A stretch of 20,651 nucleotides of DNA from Desulfobacterales bacterium (lineage in GTDB: Bacteria > Desulfobacterota > Desulfobacteria > Desulfobacterales > JASFBJ01), in assembly GCA_030149585.1 (NCBI GenBank), contig JASFBJ010000021.1, forward strand, positions 1-20,651. Direction: 5' to 3'. A model generated the notes under the pieces. The model searched no databases and was not told where the DNA came from. It saw nothing but the letters and a program-made list of their open reading frames with translations. Below, piece by piece: positions 14,427-20,651 of the stretch; position 1 is the first letter of the stretch; each line of letters begins with the position of its first letter. Both the position numbers and the translations under genes were made by a program.

Positions 14427-14783
14427 ATGATGATGGAAAAAAAAATTCTAATTCCTTTATTCGGCGATCAAGTGGCGCCGCGGTTTGACCTGGCCACAGA
14501 GGTGCATATTTTTTCTATAACCGACAAAGGCAGTTTTCTTGAAGATAAGACAGTGGTTCTTCCACGGGCCTCGGCAGAGCAGCTCTGCCACCTGATCATT
14601 ATGGAAAAAATAGATACCATTATTTGCGGAGGCATAGAAGATGAGTATTATAAATATCTTAAGTGGAAAAAAGTAGAGGTTTTAGACTCTGTAATTGGCT
14701 CTTATGACTCTGTTATAAATCGTTTTAGCTCTGGAAAACTTCTGGCAGGGGATATCCTTTTTGACAAAGAATTCAAATCCTGA
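14427..14783 (+). CDS. NifX/NifB C-terminal family small protein (dinitrogenase Fe-Mo cofactor superfamily, 118 aa)
   Basis: A single small alpha/beta domain of the fold that binds Fe-S or FeMo-cofactor precursors in NifX, NafY and the NifB C-terminus. Seen are KILIPLFGDQVAPRFDLA, the VHIFSI strand, then IDTIICGGI with Cys67 (and Cys54 earlier), VEVLDSVIGS and a short tail. No nitrogenase gene is nearby, so a nitrogen-fixation role is unsupported. Such stand-alone proteins often sit beside regulators and may bind an Fe-S cluster or act in metal handling. Three consecutive ATG codons (14427, 14430, 14433) follow the weak CGGA at 14419-14422, so the exact start is open. It lies 82 bp after the sigma-54 regulator, possibly in one transcript. 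Confidence 0.8.
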   Translation: MMMEKKILIPLFGDQVAPRFDLATEVHIFSITDKGSFLEDKTVVLPRASAEQLCHLIIMEKIDTIICGGIEDEYYKYLKWKKVEVLDSVIGSYDSVINRFSSGKLLAGDILFDKEFKS

Positions 14784-14840
14784 GCTGTTATCCTCGCCCG
14801 GCTATATTATCCCAACATAATAAATAAAATAGTTTTATAT

Positions 14841-14893
14841 TGTTTCATATTGTCTCCACCATAATGTTTCATATTGTTTCGTTTTGTTGTTTC
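14841..14893 (+). promoter_or_regulatory. Tandem TGTTTC repeats, probable upstream activator sites
   Basis: The 16-bp unit TGTTTCATATTGTYTC occurs at 14841-14856 and 14865-14880, identical at 15 positions and 24 bp apart. Each contains two TGTTTC/TGTCTC boxes 10 bp apart (14841, 14851, 14865, 14875), and a further TGTTTC is at 14888-14893. Ten-base spacing puts the boxes on one face of the helix. The array ends about 75 bp before the start predicted from the -24/-12 promoter at 14942, where an enhancer for a sigma-54 activator would be expected. Confidence 0.6.
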
Positions 14894-14941
14894 AATCCCA
14901 TGATATTGGGCAACTTATTGATTTTCGTGCAAATTAATTTT

Positions 14942-14957
14942 GGGCATACTTTTTGCT
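14942..14957 (+). promoter_or_regulatory. Sigma-54 promoter of the pseudo-receiver/transporter genes
   Basis: GGGCATACTTTTTGCT aligns with TGGCACG-N4-TTGCW, with GG at 14943-14944 and GC at 14955-14956 and the required 10 bases between them. The T at -26 (here G), C at -21 (T) and G at -20 (A) differ. Transcription would start near 14968, giving a leader of about 120 bases. Confidence 0.72.
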
Positions 14958-15089
14958 TTGTTAGGTACCTTCAACAGACAAAGCTGATTTTACCTTGGTA
15001 CTTAGGGCTCGCGAACCCTTAGTAAAAATGTGTTAATAAATTGCTACCTTGGAAATGACAGGGATGGAGCCTGGAGATCTTTTAATATT

Positions 15090-15479
15090 ATGGGAGCCAA
15101 TATTTTGATTATAGAAGCCGGCAACGTGTTGCAGGAACACCTGTCTTTGCATGTAAAGACCAGGGATTTTCGGATATTTAATACCAGGCAGCAAAAAGAA
15201 ATAAAAAAAAATATTAAACAAAATAAAATTGATGTTGTTTTACTGAGTTTGAATGATCTTAAAAAAGAAGGGTTGGCTCTAATTAAAATGATAAAAAAAA
15301 TGCGCCCTGCTATCCGGATAATAACAATAAACAGCGGTGAGCAGATCTCTCTTTCCATAGAAGGGATGAAACTGGGCGCCTTTGACGACTTTCTCATGCC
15401 ACTTGATCTGGATTCACTTATATCGAGAATTTATGAGGCTTATCAGGGAACAAGAATATACTCAAAAAAAACATTCTAA
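15090..15479 (+). CDS. Pseudo-receiver domain protein (about 129 aa)
   Basis: A CheY-like fold is visible: strand NILIIEAG at the N-terminus, IDVVLLSLNDLKKEGLALIKMIKKM in the middle, RIITINSG, and MKLGAFDDFLMPLDLDSLISRI at the end. The residues needed for phosphorylation are missing: the acidic pocket is E9-A10 instead of Asp-Asp/Glu, the phosphoacceptor Asp position is Ser53, and the Lys before Pro is Met103. It therefore probably works as a protein-protein docking module and not as a phosphorylated switch. The reading frame is open back to a GTG at 15030, but the receiver fold begins at the ATG at 15090, with GGAGA (15073-15077) somewhat far upstream. There is no DNA-binding domain. It is 127 bp before the transporter, behind the sigma-54 promoter. 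Confidence 0.72.
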   Translation: MGANILIIEAGNVLQEHLSLHVKTRDFRIFNTRQQKEIKKNIKQNKIDVVLLSLNDLKKEGLALIKMIKKMRPAIRIITINSGEQISLSIEGMKLGAFDDFLMPLDLDSLISRIYEAYQGTRIYSKKTF

Positions 15480-15506
15480 AGATAAAAAAAAGAAAATTCG
15501 AATGAA

Positions 15507-15524
15507 AGGAGAAAAAAAATGTAA
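15507..15524 (+). promoter_or_regulatory. Start-stop element (Shine-Dalgarno + ATGTAA) before the transporter
   Basis: AGGAG (15507-15511), seven bases, then ATG immediately followed by TAA (15519-15524): a well-placed ribosome site that would translate one codon. It lies 83 bp before the transporter ATG. It may be a decayed gene start or a ribosome-parking site that protects or regulates the message. An overlapping eight-codon frame (ATG at 15503) has no RBS. Confidence 0.35.
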
Positions 15525-15606
15525 GTAAGGGTATTATTGGTATATAATAAAGAAAAATTCGTAAAATAATTTAGAAAATACAGCATTTAAAAAAGGAGGA
15601 TAGGTA

Positions 15607-17217
15607 ATGTCGCACGATGCAGCAATGGATTCAACAGAAAATCAAGGTATTCTTGCAAACAAATTATTATGGATGATTATTGGAGCCGCCTTTTTTCTAA
15701 TTATTGGTTTTCTTGTTCCAACACCTCAAAGCATGCTTGATCTGGTCAAGGAACAGGGAGTCGGAAAAAAATTAATAGACTGGCATGTGGCAGATGATAT
15801 GGCCGGCGCCGCTTGGAAGCTCAAACTTGTACTTGGCATGGTTCCTATGTCCATCATATATTTTGCAACTGAAGCGCTTCCTATTGGCCTGGTTGGAATA
15901 TTGATGCCTGTTTTTGCCTATTTTTTTCATTTATTGCCAACAAAGATGATAGGCCAAACCTTTGCCGGTGATGCGCCCTTATTTCTCCTCGGAGTTCTTG
16001 CGATGGGTGTTACGGTTATTGATGTTGGACTACATAAACGGCTCGCCACATGGATTCTCGGGTGGACAAAAGGATTTGCGATGCCGATAATCGTATTATG
16101 TTTATCCATGTCTGTTCTGGGATCATTTATATCAGCCCATGCAATGGCCGCATTTATGGCGCCGGTGATGGCAGCGGTTTATATGGGGGCTGTATCGGCA
16201 AACAGCAAAAATGGAGTTATAGAGCATGACCCGGACCTGGCCAAACTTTTACTTTTTTCCCTGTGTTTTTCATTAAATGTTGGGGGCGTTGGTTCGCCGG
16301 CGGCTGGCGGGCGAAATGTCATTATGATGGGATTCTGGTCTGATTATAATGTTCCCATGAGTTTTGGTCAGTGGATGTCATACGGACTTCCTCTTACTCC
16401 TTTTCTTGGTCTTTCAGTTGCTTTTTATATGTTGTTTATTTTTAGAAAGGTCAAAACAAAGGATCTTACCCCGGGCCTGGTTGCGATAAAAGAAGAAACA
16501 AAACGGATGGGAAAGATGAGTTATGCTGAAAAAGTAACTTTGGGCATGATGTTGTTGATTCTTCTCCTCTGGATATTTGGCGGGCATGATTTAGGCCTTG
16601 GAGGTCCTGCCCTGCTGGCTCTTATTATTCCTGTTGTTTTCAAGGTTTCTGACTGGAAAAAAATATTAGGCGGCATATCATGGGACGCATGGTTTATGTA
16701 TTGCGGGGCACTCACCCTTGGCGCGCTTCTAAAAGAATCCGGTGCAGCGCTGTGGCTTGCCCAGATTTTTCTTGACAGTATGAATGCTATAGGTTGCGGA
16801 AAGGGCCTTGGCCTGTGGATTGGCATGAGCGGCTTTTCAGGCCTTATGACCAATTTTATGTCAGATGCAGGTACCGCTGCTCTTTTGGGGCCAATAGCTA
16901 TCCCCATGGGTATTATGAGTGGAGTTCCCGGCGAACCATGGGCTATTGGTCTTTCCGCGGCTTTTGCCACTTCTTTTGCCCATTTTTTAATTGTCGGAAC
17001 TCCGAATAATGCCATTGTTTACGGTCTTGGTGTTTATCCAGATACCGGCAAAAGAATGATCGAACCCATAGATTTTGTCAAATACGGGTTTGCCTTGTGG
17101 ATTATTTCGCTGGCAATAACCTGGGTATTGGGTTTTATGATTATTTTTAATGTGGTAGGCTTTCCAGAAGGAATCACCGAAACAGCAAGGGCGGTTCTTA
17201 TGAAAGGTTCTCAATAA
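15607..17217 (+). CDS. DASS/SLC13-family sodium:anion symporter (536 aa)
   Basis: Polytopic inner-membrane transporter with about 11-13 hydrophobic segments, from the family that imports di- or tricarboxylates, sulfate or related anions with Na+. The two-fold repeat is visible. In the first half, FISAHAMAAFMAPVMAAVY stands where the family's SNT-type hairpin loop lies, followed by GGVGSPAAGGRNVIMMG. In the second half, TNFMSDAGTAALLGPIAIP is followed by HFLIVGTPNNAIVYGLG. Neither hairpin has the exact SNT signature, so the substrate is unclear. The N-terminus has a 20-residue polar lead. The start is ATG at 15607, behind AAGGAGGA at seven bases. The hairpin at 17269-17305 ends the gene. Regulatory neighbours suggest inducible uptake of an unidentified anion. 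Confidence 0.88.
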   Translation: MSHDAAMDSTENQGILANKLLWMIIGAAFFLIIGFLVPTPQSMLDLVKEQGVGKKLIDWHVADDMAGAAWKLKLVLGMVPMSIIYFATEALPIGLVGILMPVFAYFFHLLPTKMIGQTFAGDAPLFLLGVLAMGVTVIDVGLHKRLATWILGWTKGFAMPIIVLCLSMSVLGSFISAHAMAAFMAPVMAAVYMGAVSANSKNGVIEHDPDLAKLLLFSLCFSLNVGGVGSPAAGGRNVIMMGFWSDYNVPMSFGQWMSYGLPLTPFLGLSVAFYMLFIFRKVKTKDLTPGLVAIKEETKRMGKMSYAEKVTLGMMLLILLLWIFGGHDLGLGGPALLALIIPVVFKVSDWKKILGGISWDAWFMYCGALTLGALLKESGAALWLAQIFLDSMNAIGCGKGLGLWIGMSGFSGLMTNFMSDAGTAALLGPIAIPMGIMSGVPGEPWAIGLSAAFATSFAHFLIVGTPNNAIVYGLGVYPDTGKRMIEPIDFVKYGFALWIISLAITWVLGFMIIFNVVGFPEGITETARAVLMKGSQ

Positions 17218-17268
17218 ATTTTCATATAACCGTAAATTTAATTATGACTTAGCAGCATGTTTTTTCTT

Positions 17269-17305
17269 CCGGTTCCCACAAAAGGATCGTGGGAACCGGT
17301 TTTAT
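17269..17305 (+). terminator. Intrinsic terminator after the anion transporter
   Basis: CCGGTTCCCAC (17269-17279) pairs perfectly with GTGGGAACCGG (17289-17299) over 11 bp, followed by TTTTAT. The arms resemble the GTTCCC/GGGAAC REP core of 12661-12731, so a repeat may have been recruited as a terminator. The whole gap 17218-17551 (334 bp) has no gene. Confidence 0.7.
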
Positions 17306-17356
17306 AAAAAAGTGAAAACCGCCTTTCAGGTTTTGCCCTGCCCGCCGAAGCATGGT

Positions 17357-17378
17357 TTTTTGCTGGTACCAGCAAAAA
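17357..17378. repeat. Perfect 22-bp palindrome TTTTTGCTGG/CCAGCAAAAA around TA
   Basis: Eleven bases (17357-17367, ending GCTGGT) are followed directly by their exact reverse complement (17368-17378). With A-tract and T-tract ends it could act as a bidirectional terminator-like hairpin or as an operator for the kinase operon about 175 bp downstream. A TATACT -10-like box occurs at 17479-17484, with only a poor -35. Confidence 0.55.
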
Positions 17379-17532
17379 TCAAACAGCTCGCATTTTTACT
17401 ACTTCATTTATTAAGATTTTTGTTCTCGTCCTAATGCTTTTCACAAAAATAAGCTGGCAATTTTAAATGCTGATGCGCTATACTAAATGTGTTGGCGTTT
17501 AAAATATAAGGTTATTTTTTTTGGGGAGTCCT

Positions 17533-17568
17533 ATGCAAAGGAATCATCAAGATGTGGAACCGGATTAA
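17533..17568 (+). CDS. Possible 11-codon leader ORF overlapping the kinase start
   Basis: ATG at 17533 with GGGGAG (17523-17528) just upstream reads MQRNHQDVEPD and stops at TAA 17566-17568. It is out of frame with, and overlaps the start of, the histidine kinase (ATG 17552). If translated it could couple to or compete with kinase initiation. The SD spacing (four bases) is short. Confidence 0.25.
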   Translation: MQRNHQDVEPD

Positions 17569-19042
17569 TCTGCGTATGCGGATATATGTTGTTTTGATCA
17601 CTTTAATCCTGATTACATTGGCGGGAGGAGTGATTATGGTGTGGTATACTTATAGAATACAAGAAATTATAACTACAATTATTGATAAAAATGTAGCTGC
17701 GTTTCAGGTAGCCGAAGAACTCGAGATCGCCCTTATTAATCAAAAAGGTTTTGTCTCATATTATTTTCTGGACAAAGACCCAGAGTGGCTGGAACGGCTT
17801 GCGCAATATCGCCGGATATTTAAAAAACGCCTTAGCGAGGTTTGTCTTCATATAGAAAGCAAACGCCAAAAAGATGCAATTGAAAAAATTGAATCAGAGT
17901 ATTTGCAGTATATTAGCGCAAAAGACCAGGTCATCAAATATTATATGGATGGATCTTTGGATACAGGAGCCAGACTCCACAAAGAGGTTCGAGGTCATTT
18001 TTTTAAAGTACTGAAATTAACCAATGACTTCAAAGAGGTGCTTTTGACGCAGATCAAAGAGGCCAGGGATAACAGCCTTAGCCAGGCAAAAAAACTCAGG
18101 ATTGTGGCAGGAATAGCTGTTGCAAATGTCTTTATTTTGGGACTCCTTCTTGCCGCAATTTTTTCAGGCCAGATTTTTGTGCCTCTTCGAAGACTGGCCT
18201 CAAAAGCTGATTTGAAAGGAAATCATGATAAATCAGAAAATGAGGTTCAGGCTGTCAGGCGCAGTATTAAAGGCCTGATGAAAGATGTTCACAACAGCAG
18301 GTCTCAACTGGAAAAAAGCCAGGAGATTCTCTTGCAGGCTGAAAAAATGGCATTGGTTGGTAAGCTGGCAGCGGGAACTTCTCATAGCATACGAAATCCC
18401 CTTACGTCTGTGAAGATGCGTTTGTTTTCTTTGTCGCGAAGTCTTGAACTGGATGATTGTCAGAAAGAAGATTTTGATGTTATTTCTGAAGAGATTAATC
18501 ATATTGATACTATTCTTGAAAATTTTCTGGGATTCTCACGGCCTCCGAAACTTAAAATGCGAAAAACCAATCCAGCACATGTTATAACCCTGGCTATCGG
18601 ACTGCTTCGGCATCGCCTTGAAAGTTATAAAGTCACTGTAACTATAGACAAAAAACAACCTATACCCGATATTTGGGGAGATCCTGATCAGTTGAAAGAG
18701 GTACTTGTCAATATTGTCGTAAATGCCTGCGAGGCAATGTATGGTGGCGGTCATATAGACATTAGTGAAAACCTGATAGTAAAGGCGTCTTTGGGGCAGG
18801 TGGTCGAGATCCGAATTGCCGATAATGGCCCCGGCATTTTAAAATCAACTCAGGAGAAGATCTTTGAACCATTTTTTTCAACAAAAGAAGATGGAACAGG
18901 ACTTGGATTGAGTATAGCTGTGCGAATTTTAGAGCAGCACCGTGGTTTGCTTGAGGTCATATCAAAACAGGGGGAAGGAACTACATTTATTATATATCTT
19001 CCCGTGAAGGAGGCTGAAATTGAGTTCAATCCTGATAATTGA
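17552..19042 (+). CDS. Membrane sensor histidine kinase (496 aa)
   Basis: Two-component sensor. TM1 is at about residues 10-32 and TM2 at about 183-207. Between them lies a roughly 150-residue, mostly helical periplasmic domain of the four-helix-bundle type (NVAAFQVAEELEIALINQKG...). A short HAMP-like linker and coiled coil (about 208-265) lead to the DHp helix, with phosphoacceptor His278 in AAGTSHSIRNPL. The ATPase domain has N387/N391 in the N box (VNIVVNACEAM), DNGPGI (424-429) and GTGLGLS (448-454). The start is ATG at 17552, with AAGGA nine bases upstream. It overlaps the response regulator start by 23 bases, so the two are translationally linked and should be partners. The architecture resembles NtrB/AtoS/ZraS-class kinases that pair with sigma-54 regulators. 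Confidence 0.93.
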   Translation: MWNRINLRMRIYVVLITLILITLAGGVIMVWYTYRIQEIITTIIDKNVAAFQVAEELEIALINQKGFVSYYFLDKDPEWLERLAQYRRIFKKRLSEVCLHIESKRQKDAIEKIESEYLQYISAKDQVIKYYMDGSLDTGARLHKEVRGHFFKVLKLTNDFKEVLLTQIKEARDNSLSQAKKLRIVAGIAVANVFILGLLLAAIFSGQIFVPLRRLASKADLKGNHDKSENEVQAVRRSIKGLMKDVHNSRSQLEKSQEILLQAEKMALVGKLAAGTSHSIRNPLTSVKMRLFSLSRSLELDDCQKEDFDVISEEINHIDTILENFLGFSRPPKLKMRKTNPAHVITLAIGLLRHRLESYKVTVTIDKKQPIPDIWGDPDQLKEVLVNIVVNACEAMYGGGHIDISENLIVKASLGQVVEIRIADNGPGILKSTQEKIFEPFFSTKEDGTGLGLSIAVRILEQHRGLLEVISKQGEGTTFIIYLPVKEAEIEFNPDN

Positions 19043-20450
19043 CGATGATGACCAGTTACGGCAAAGTTTTGAAAAACTACTGACCGAAGAGGGTTATAAT
19101 GTGAAAAGCGCTCCTTCCGGTGAACTGGGTTTAAAGCTTTTAGACAAAAAAGTCCCGGAACTGGTTATTCTGGATATGCGATTGCCTGGGATGAACGGGT
19201 TTGAAATTTTTAAGGCTATCCATAAAATAGAACCTAAACTTCCTGTTATTATTATGACCGCATACGGAACTACCGAAATAGCCATAGATGCCACTAAAAT
19301 GGGGGCCTTCGACTATATTCTCAAACCCTTTGATATTCCGGACATGTTAGATGTCATTACCAAGGCACTTGAAGCCGGCCGTTATATGAGGTCTTCAGTT
19401 AAAGTAAACGCCTTCCCTGACGGATTTTCTCAAGAGGCCCTGATAGGCCGCAGTATACGGATGCAAGATCTTTACAAGACCATAGGAAGAATATCTTCAA
19501 ATGATGCCACAGTGCTTATTCGAGGCGAAACAGGGACAGGAAAAGAACTGGTGGCCAGAGCTATTTATCAGCACAGTCTCAGAGCTCATAAGCCGTTTAT
19601 TATAATAAACTGTGTTGCAATTCCTGAAAATTTACTAGAGAGTGAACTGTTTGGTTATGAAAAAGGAGCATTTACCGGGGCCTCCCGTCGGCGTATAGGA
19701 AAAATTGAACAGGCAAATGGCGGGACAATCTTTTTTGATGAGATTGGAGATATGCCACATGGTTTACAGGCAAAAATATTACGATTATTGCAGGAGAGGA
19801 GCATAGAGCGTCTTGGCGGGATGGAGACTATTCCAGTAGATGTGCGCATTATTGCGGCAACCAACCGAAATTTGGAAATGGGGCTTGTCTATAAGCGTTT
19901 CCGGGAAGATCTTTATTATCGTCTTAAGGTTGTTACTCTCTGGCTTCCAAGTCTAAATGACAGGCAAGATGACATCCCTTTGCTGACAGAATATTTTCTG
20001 GCAAAATATGCAAAAGAAATTGGAATAAATAATCCTGGTATCGCAGACGATGCACTGCTATTACTTAATAGTTATCCCTGGCCAGGCAATGTTCGCGAAC
20101 TTGAAAACACAATACAAAAGGTTTTAATCTTCAACCGTGGTGTCCCGGTGAGCGTGGAAGATATTTCCCAATCCATAAGAAAGAGCGGTTCTGGAAAGAG
20201 CGCCGGGGCAGAGATAGGTGATGAAGCGATTACACAATGGGTCAACGAAACTCTGGCATCTAAGGCCACGGATAAATTATTTGAATCAAGTATGGACAGA
20301 TTTGCTGCTATCCTTATCAGGCAGGCATTAAATTTTACTGGTGGTAACATTTCACAGGCAGCCAAACTTCTCGGGGTCTCCAGGCCCACCCTCCACTCTA
20401 AAATCGAAAAATATAATTTAAAATTTGAGGTATTGGTTCAAAAAAAATAA
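19020..20450 (+). CDS. Sigma-54-dependent response regulator, receiver-AAA-Fis (476 aa)
   Basis: NtrC/AtoC-class regulator. The receiver (1-120) has acidic residues D8-D9, phosphoacceptor Asp52 in VILDMRLPGMNG, Thr80 and Lys102 in LKPFD. The AAA+ domain has GETGTGKE (169-176), GAFTGA (216-221) and Walker B FFDE (D240-E241). The PWPGNVRELEN block and a C-terminal Fis-type helix-turn-helix (about 436-470, NISQAAKLLGVSRPTLHSKI) complete the pattern. The start is TTG at 19020, preceded at six bases by a perfect AAGGAGG (19007-19013); this start gives MSSILIIDDDD, the normal beginning of a receiver. It lies downstream of the anion transporter, and with the overlapping kinase it is a plausible activator of the sigma-54 promoter at 14942. 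The competing candidate is the PAS regulator at 12866. Confidence 0.95.
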   Translation: MSSILIIDDDDQLRQSFEKLLTEEGYNVKSAPSGELGLKLLDKKVPELVILDMRLPGMNGFEIFKAIHKIEPKLPVIIMTAYGTTEIAIDATKMGAFDYILKPFDIPDMLDVITKALEAGRYMRSSVKVNAFPDGFSQEALIGRSIRMQDLYKTIGRISSNDATVLIRGETGTGKELVARAIYQHSLRAHKPFIIINCVAIPENLLESELFGYEKGAFTGASRRRIGKIEQANGGTIFFDEIGDMPHGLQAKILRLLQERSIERLGGMETIPVDVRIIAATNRNLEMGLVYKRFREDLYYRLKVVTLWLPSLNDRQDDIPLLTEYFLAKYAKEIGINNPGIADDALLLLNSYPWPGNVRELENTIQKVLIFNRGVPVSVEDISQSIRKSGSGKSAGAEIGDEAITQWVNETLASKATDKLFESSMDRFAAILIRQALNFTGGNISQAAKLLGVSRPTLHSKIEKYNLKFEVLVQKK

Positions 20451-20520
20451 CCTGCGCGAGCCTTAAGGAACGAGGACGAATTAACTTCCCCAACTATGCA
20501 TCACAGCTTCAGGCCATCTT

Positions 20521-20603
20521 TGCCCAATCTGCCTGATTTGAAATAGGCACAAAAATCTTGAAATAGCTCGCCATTCCTGCAAGTTTTGTACTTTTATTGG
20601 GCA
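20521..20603. repeat. Nested inverted-repeat element after the response regulator
   Basis: TGCCCAAT (20521-20528) pairs with ATTGGGCA (20596-20603). Inside, ACAAAA-AT-CTTG pairs with CAAGTTTTGT, with a two-base bulge (about 20550-20590). The layout (outer stem, bulged inner stem, roughly 80 bases) resembles the element at 4837-4917, though the sequence differs. The last 11 bases of the window (CTTGCCTGGTT, 20641-20651) equal the lead-in of the REP-like unit at 12657-12667, so another copy probably starts at the edge. No gene is seen in 20451-20651. Confidence 0.45.
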
Positions 20604-20651
20604 TCCTTCAAATTTAGTTTACACTTTTTAGATGTTGCTTCTTGCCTGGTT

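Noticed and set aside
14427..14783. Evidence for nitrogen fixation from the NifX-like gene
   Set aside because: No nif structural or assembly genes are present in the window and stand-alone members of this family are common in non-fixing contexts.
14841..14893. Possible CRISPR-like direct repeats
   Set aside because: The repeats are only 16 bp, 24 bp apart, in two copies with 8-base spacers, and no cas genes are present; an activator site fits better.
14840..15022. 60-aa open frame in the TGTTTC repeat region
   Set aside because: It spans the upstream activator repeats and the -24/-12 promoter; the low-complexity Phe/Ile-rich translation reflects the T-rich regulatory DNA.
17454..17471. TGGCAATTTTAAATGC as a sigma-54 promoter before the kinase
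   Set aside because: The GG and GC are separated by 11 bases, not the required 10, and the flanking consensus is poor.

Overview
The window looks like chromosomal DNA from an anaerobic deltaproteobacterium of the Desulfobacterales type (a sulfate-reducer-like lineage). This is inferred from the gene mix: a sodium-pump decarboxylase beta/gamma pair, a stand-alone AICAR transformylase, an acyl-CoA dehydrogenase and an acyl-CoA ligase, three sigma-54 activators in 20 kb, a CoA-disulfide/persulfide reductase-type flavoprotein and a NifX-like protein. No rRNA, tRNA, CRISPR array or phage gene was seen. The DNA is AT-rich and its intergenic gaps are dotted with palindromic REP-like repeats of at least three sequence families.

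Region 1 (1-6817): a degraded group II intron without its reverse transcriptase (about 98-692) lies just upstream of an acyl-CoA dehydrogenase. That gene converges on a minus-strand operon oadG-oadB-serC, and a 15-bp bidirectional hairpin terminator separates them. A small TPR lipoprotein (plus) and an AICAR transformylase lacking the IMP cyclohydrolase half (minus) follow.

Region 2 (7197-10733): a probable redox or sulfur regulon. A PAS-AAA-Fis sigma-54 activator with six cysteines in or near its PAS domain is divergent from a thioredoxin and a single-cysteine FAD/NAD disulfide reductase. The divergent gap holds two identical 12-bp palindromes, AGTAACGTTACT. One fills most of the 17-bp spacer of the regulator's own TTGACA promoter; the other sits about 140 bp upstream of a sigma-54-like promoter for thioredoxin. 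This suggests autorepression plus activation of the target by one protein.

Region 3 (10849-12423): an isolated minus-strand acyl-CoA ligase behind a TTGACA-17-CATTAT promoter, flanked by REP-like repeats.

Region 4 (12866-20450): a signalling and transport block, all on the plus strand. It contains a second Cys-containing PAS sigma-54 activator with an altered Walker B motif, a NifX/NifB-family small protein, a pseudo-receiver protein lacking the phosphoacceptor Asp and the Lys, a DASS/SLC13 anion transporter, and an overlapping histidine kinase/sigma-54 response regulator pair. A near-consensus -24/-12 promoter (14942-14957), preceded by two copies of a 16-bp direct repeat resembling an upstream activator site, precedes the pseudo-receiver and transporter genes. 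The simplest reading is that one or both sigma-54 activators in the block switch on uptake of an unidentified anion. The window ends in a structured intergenic stretch.
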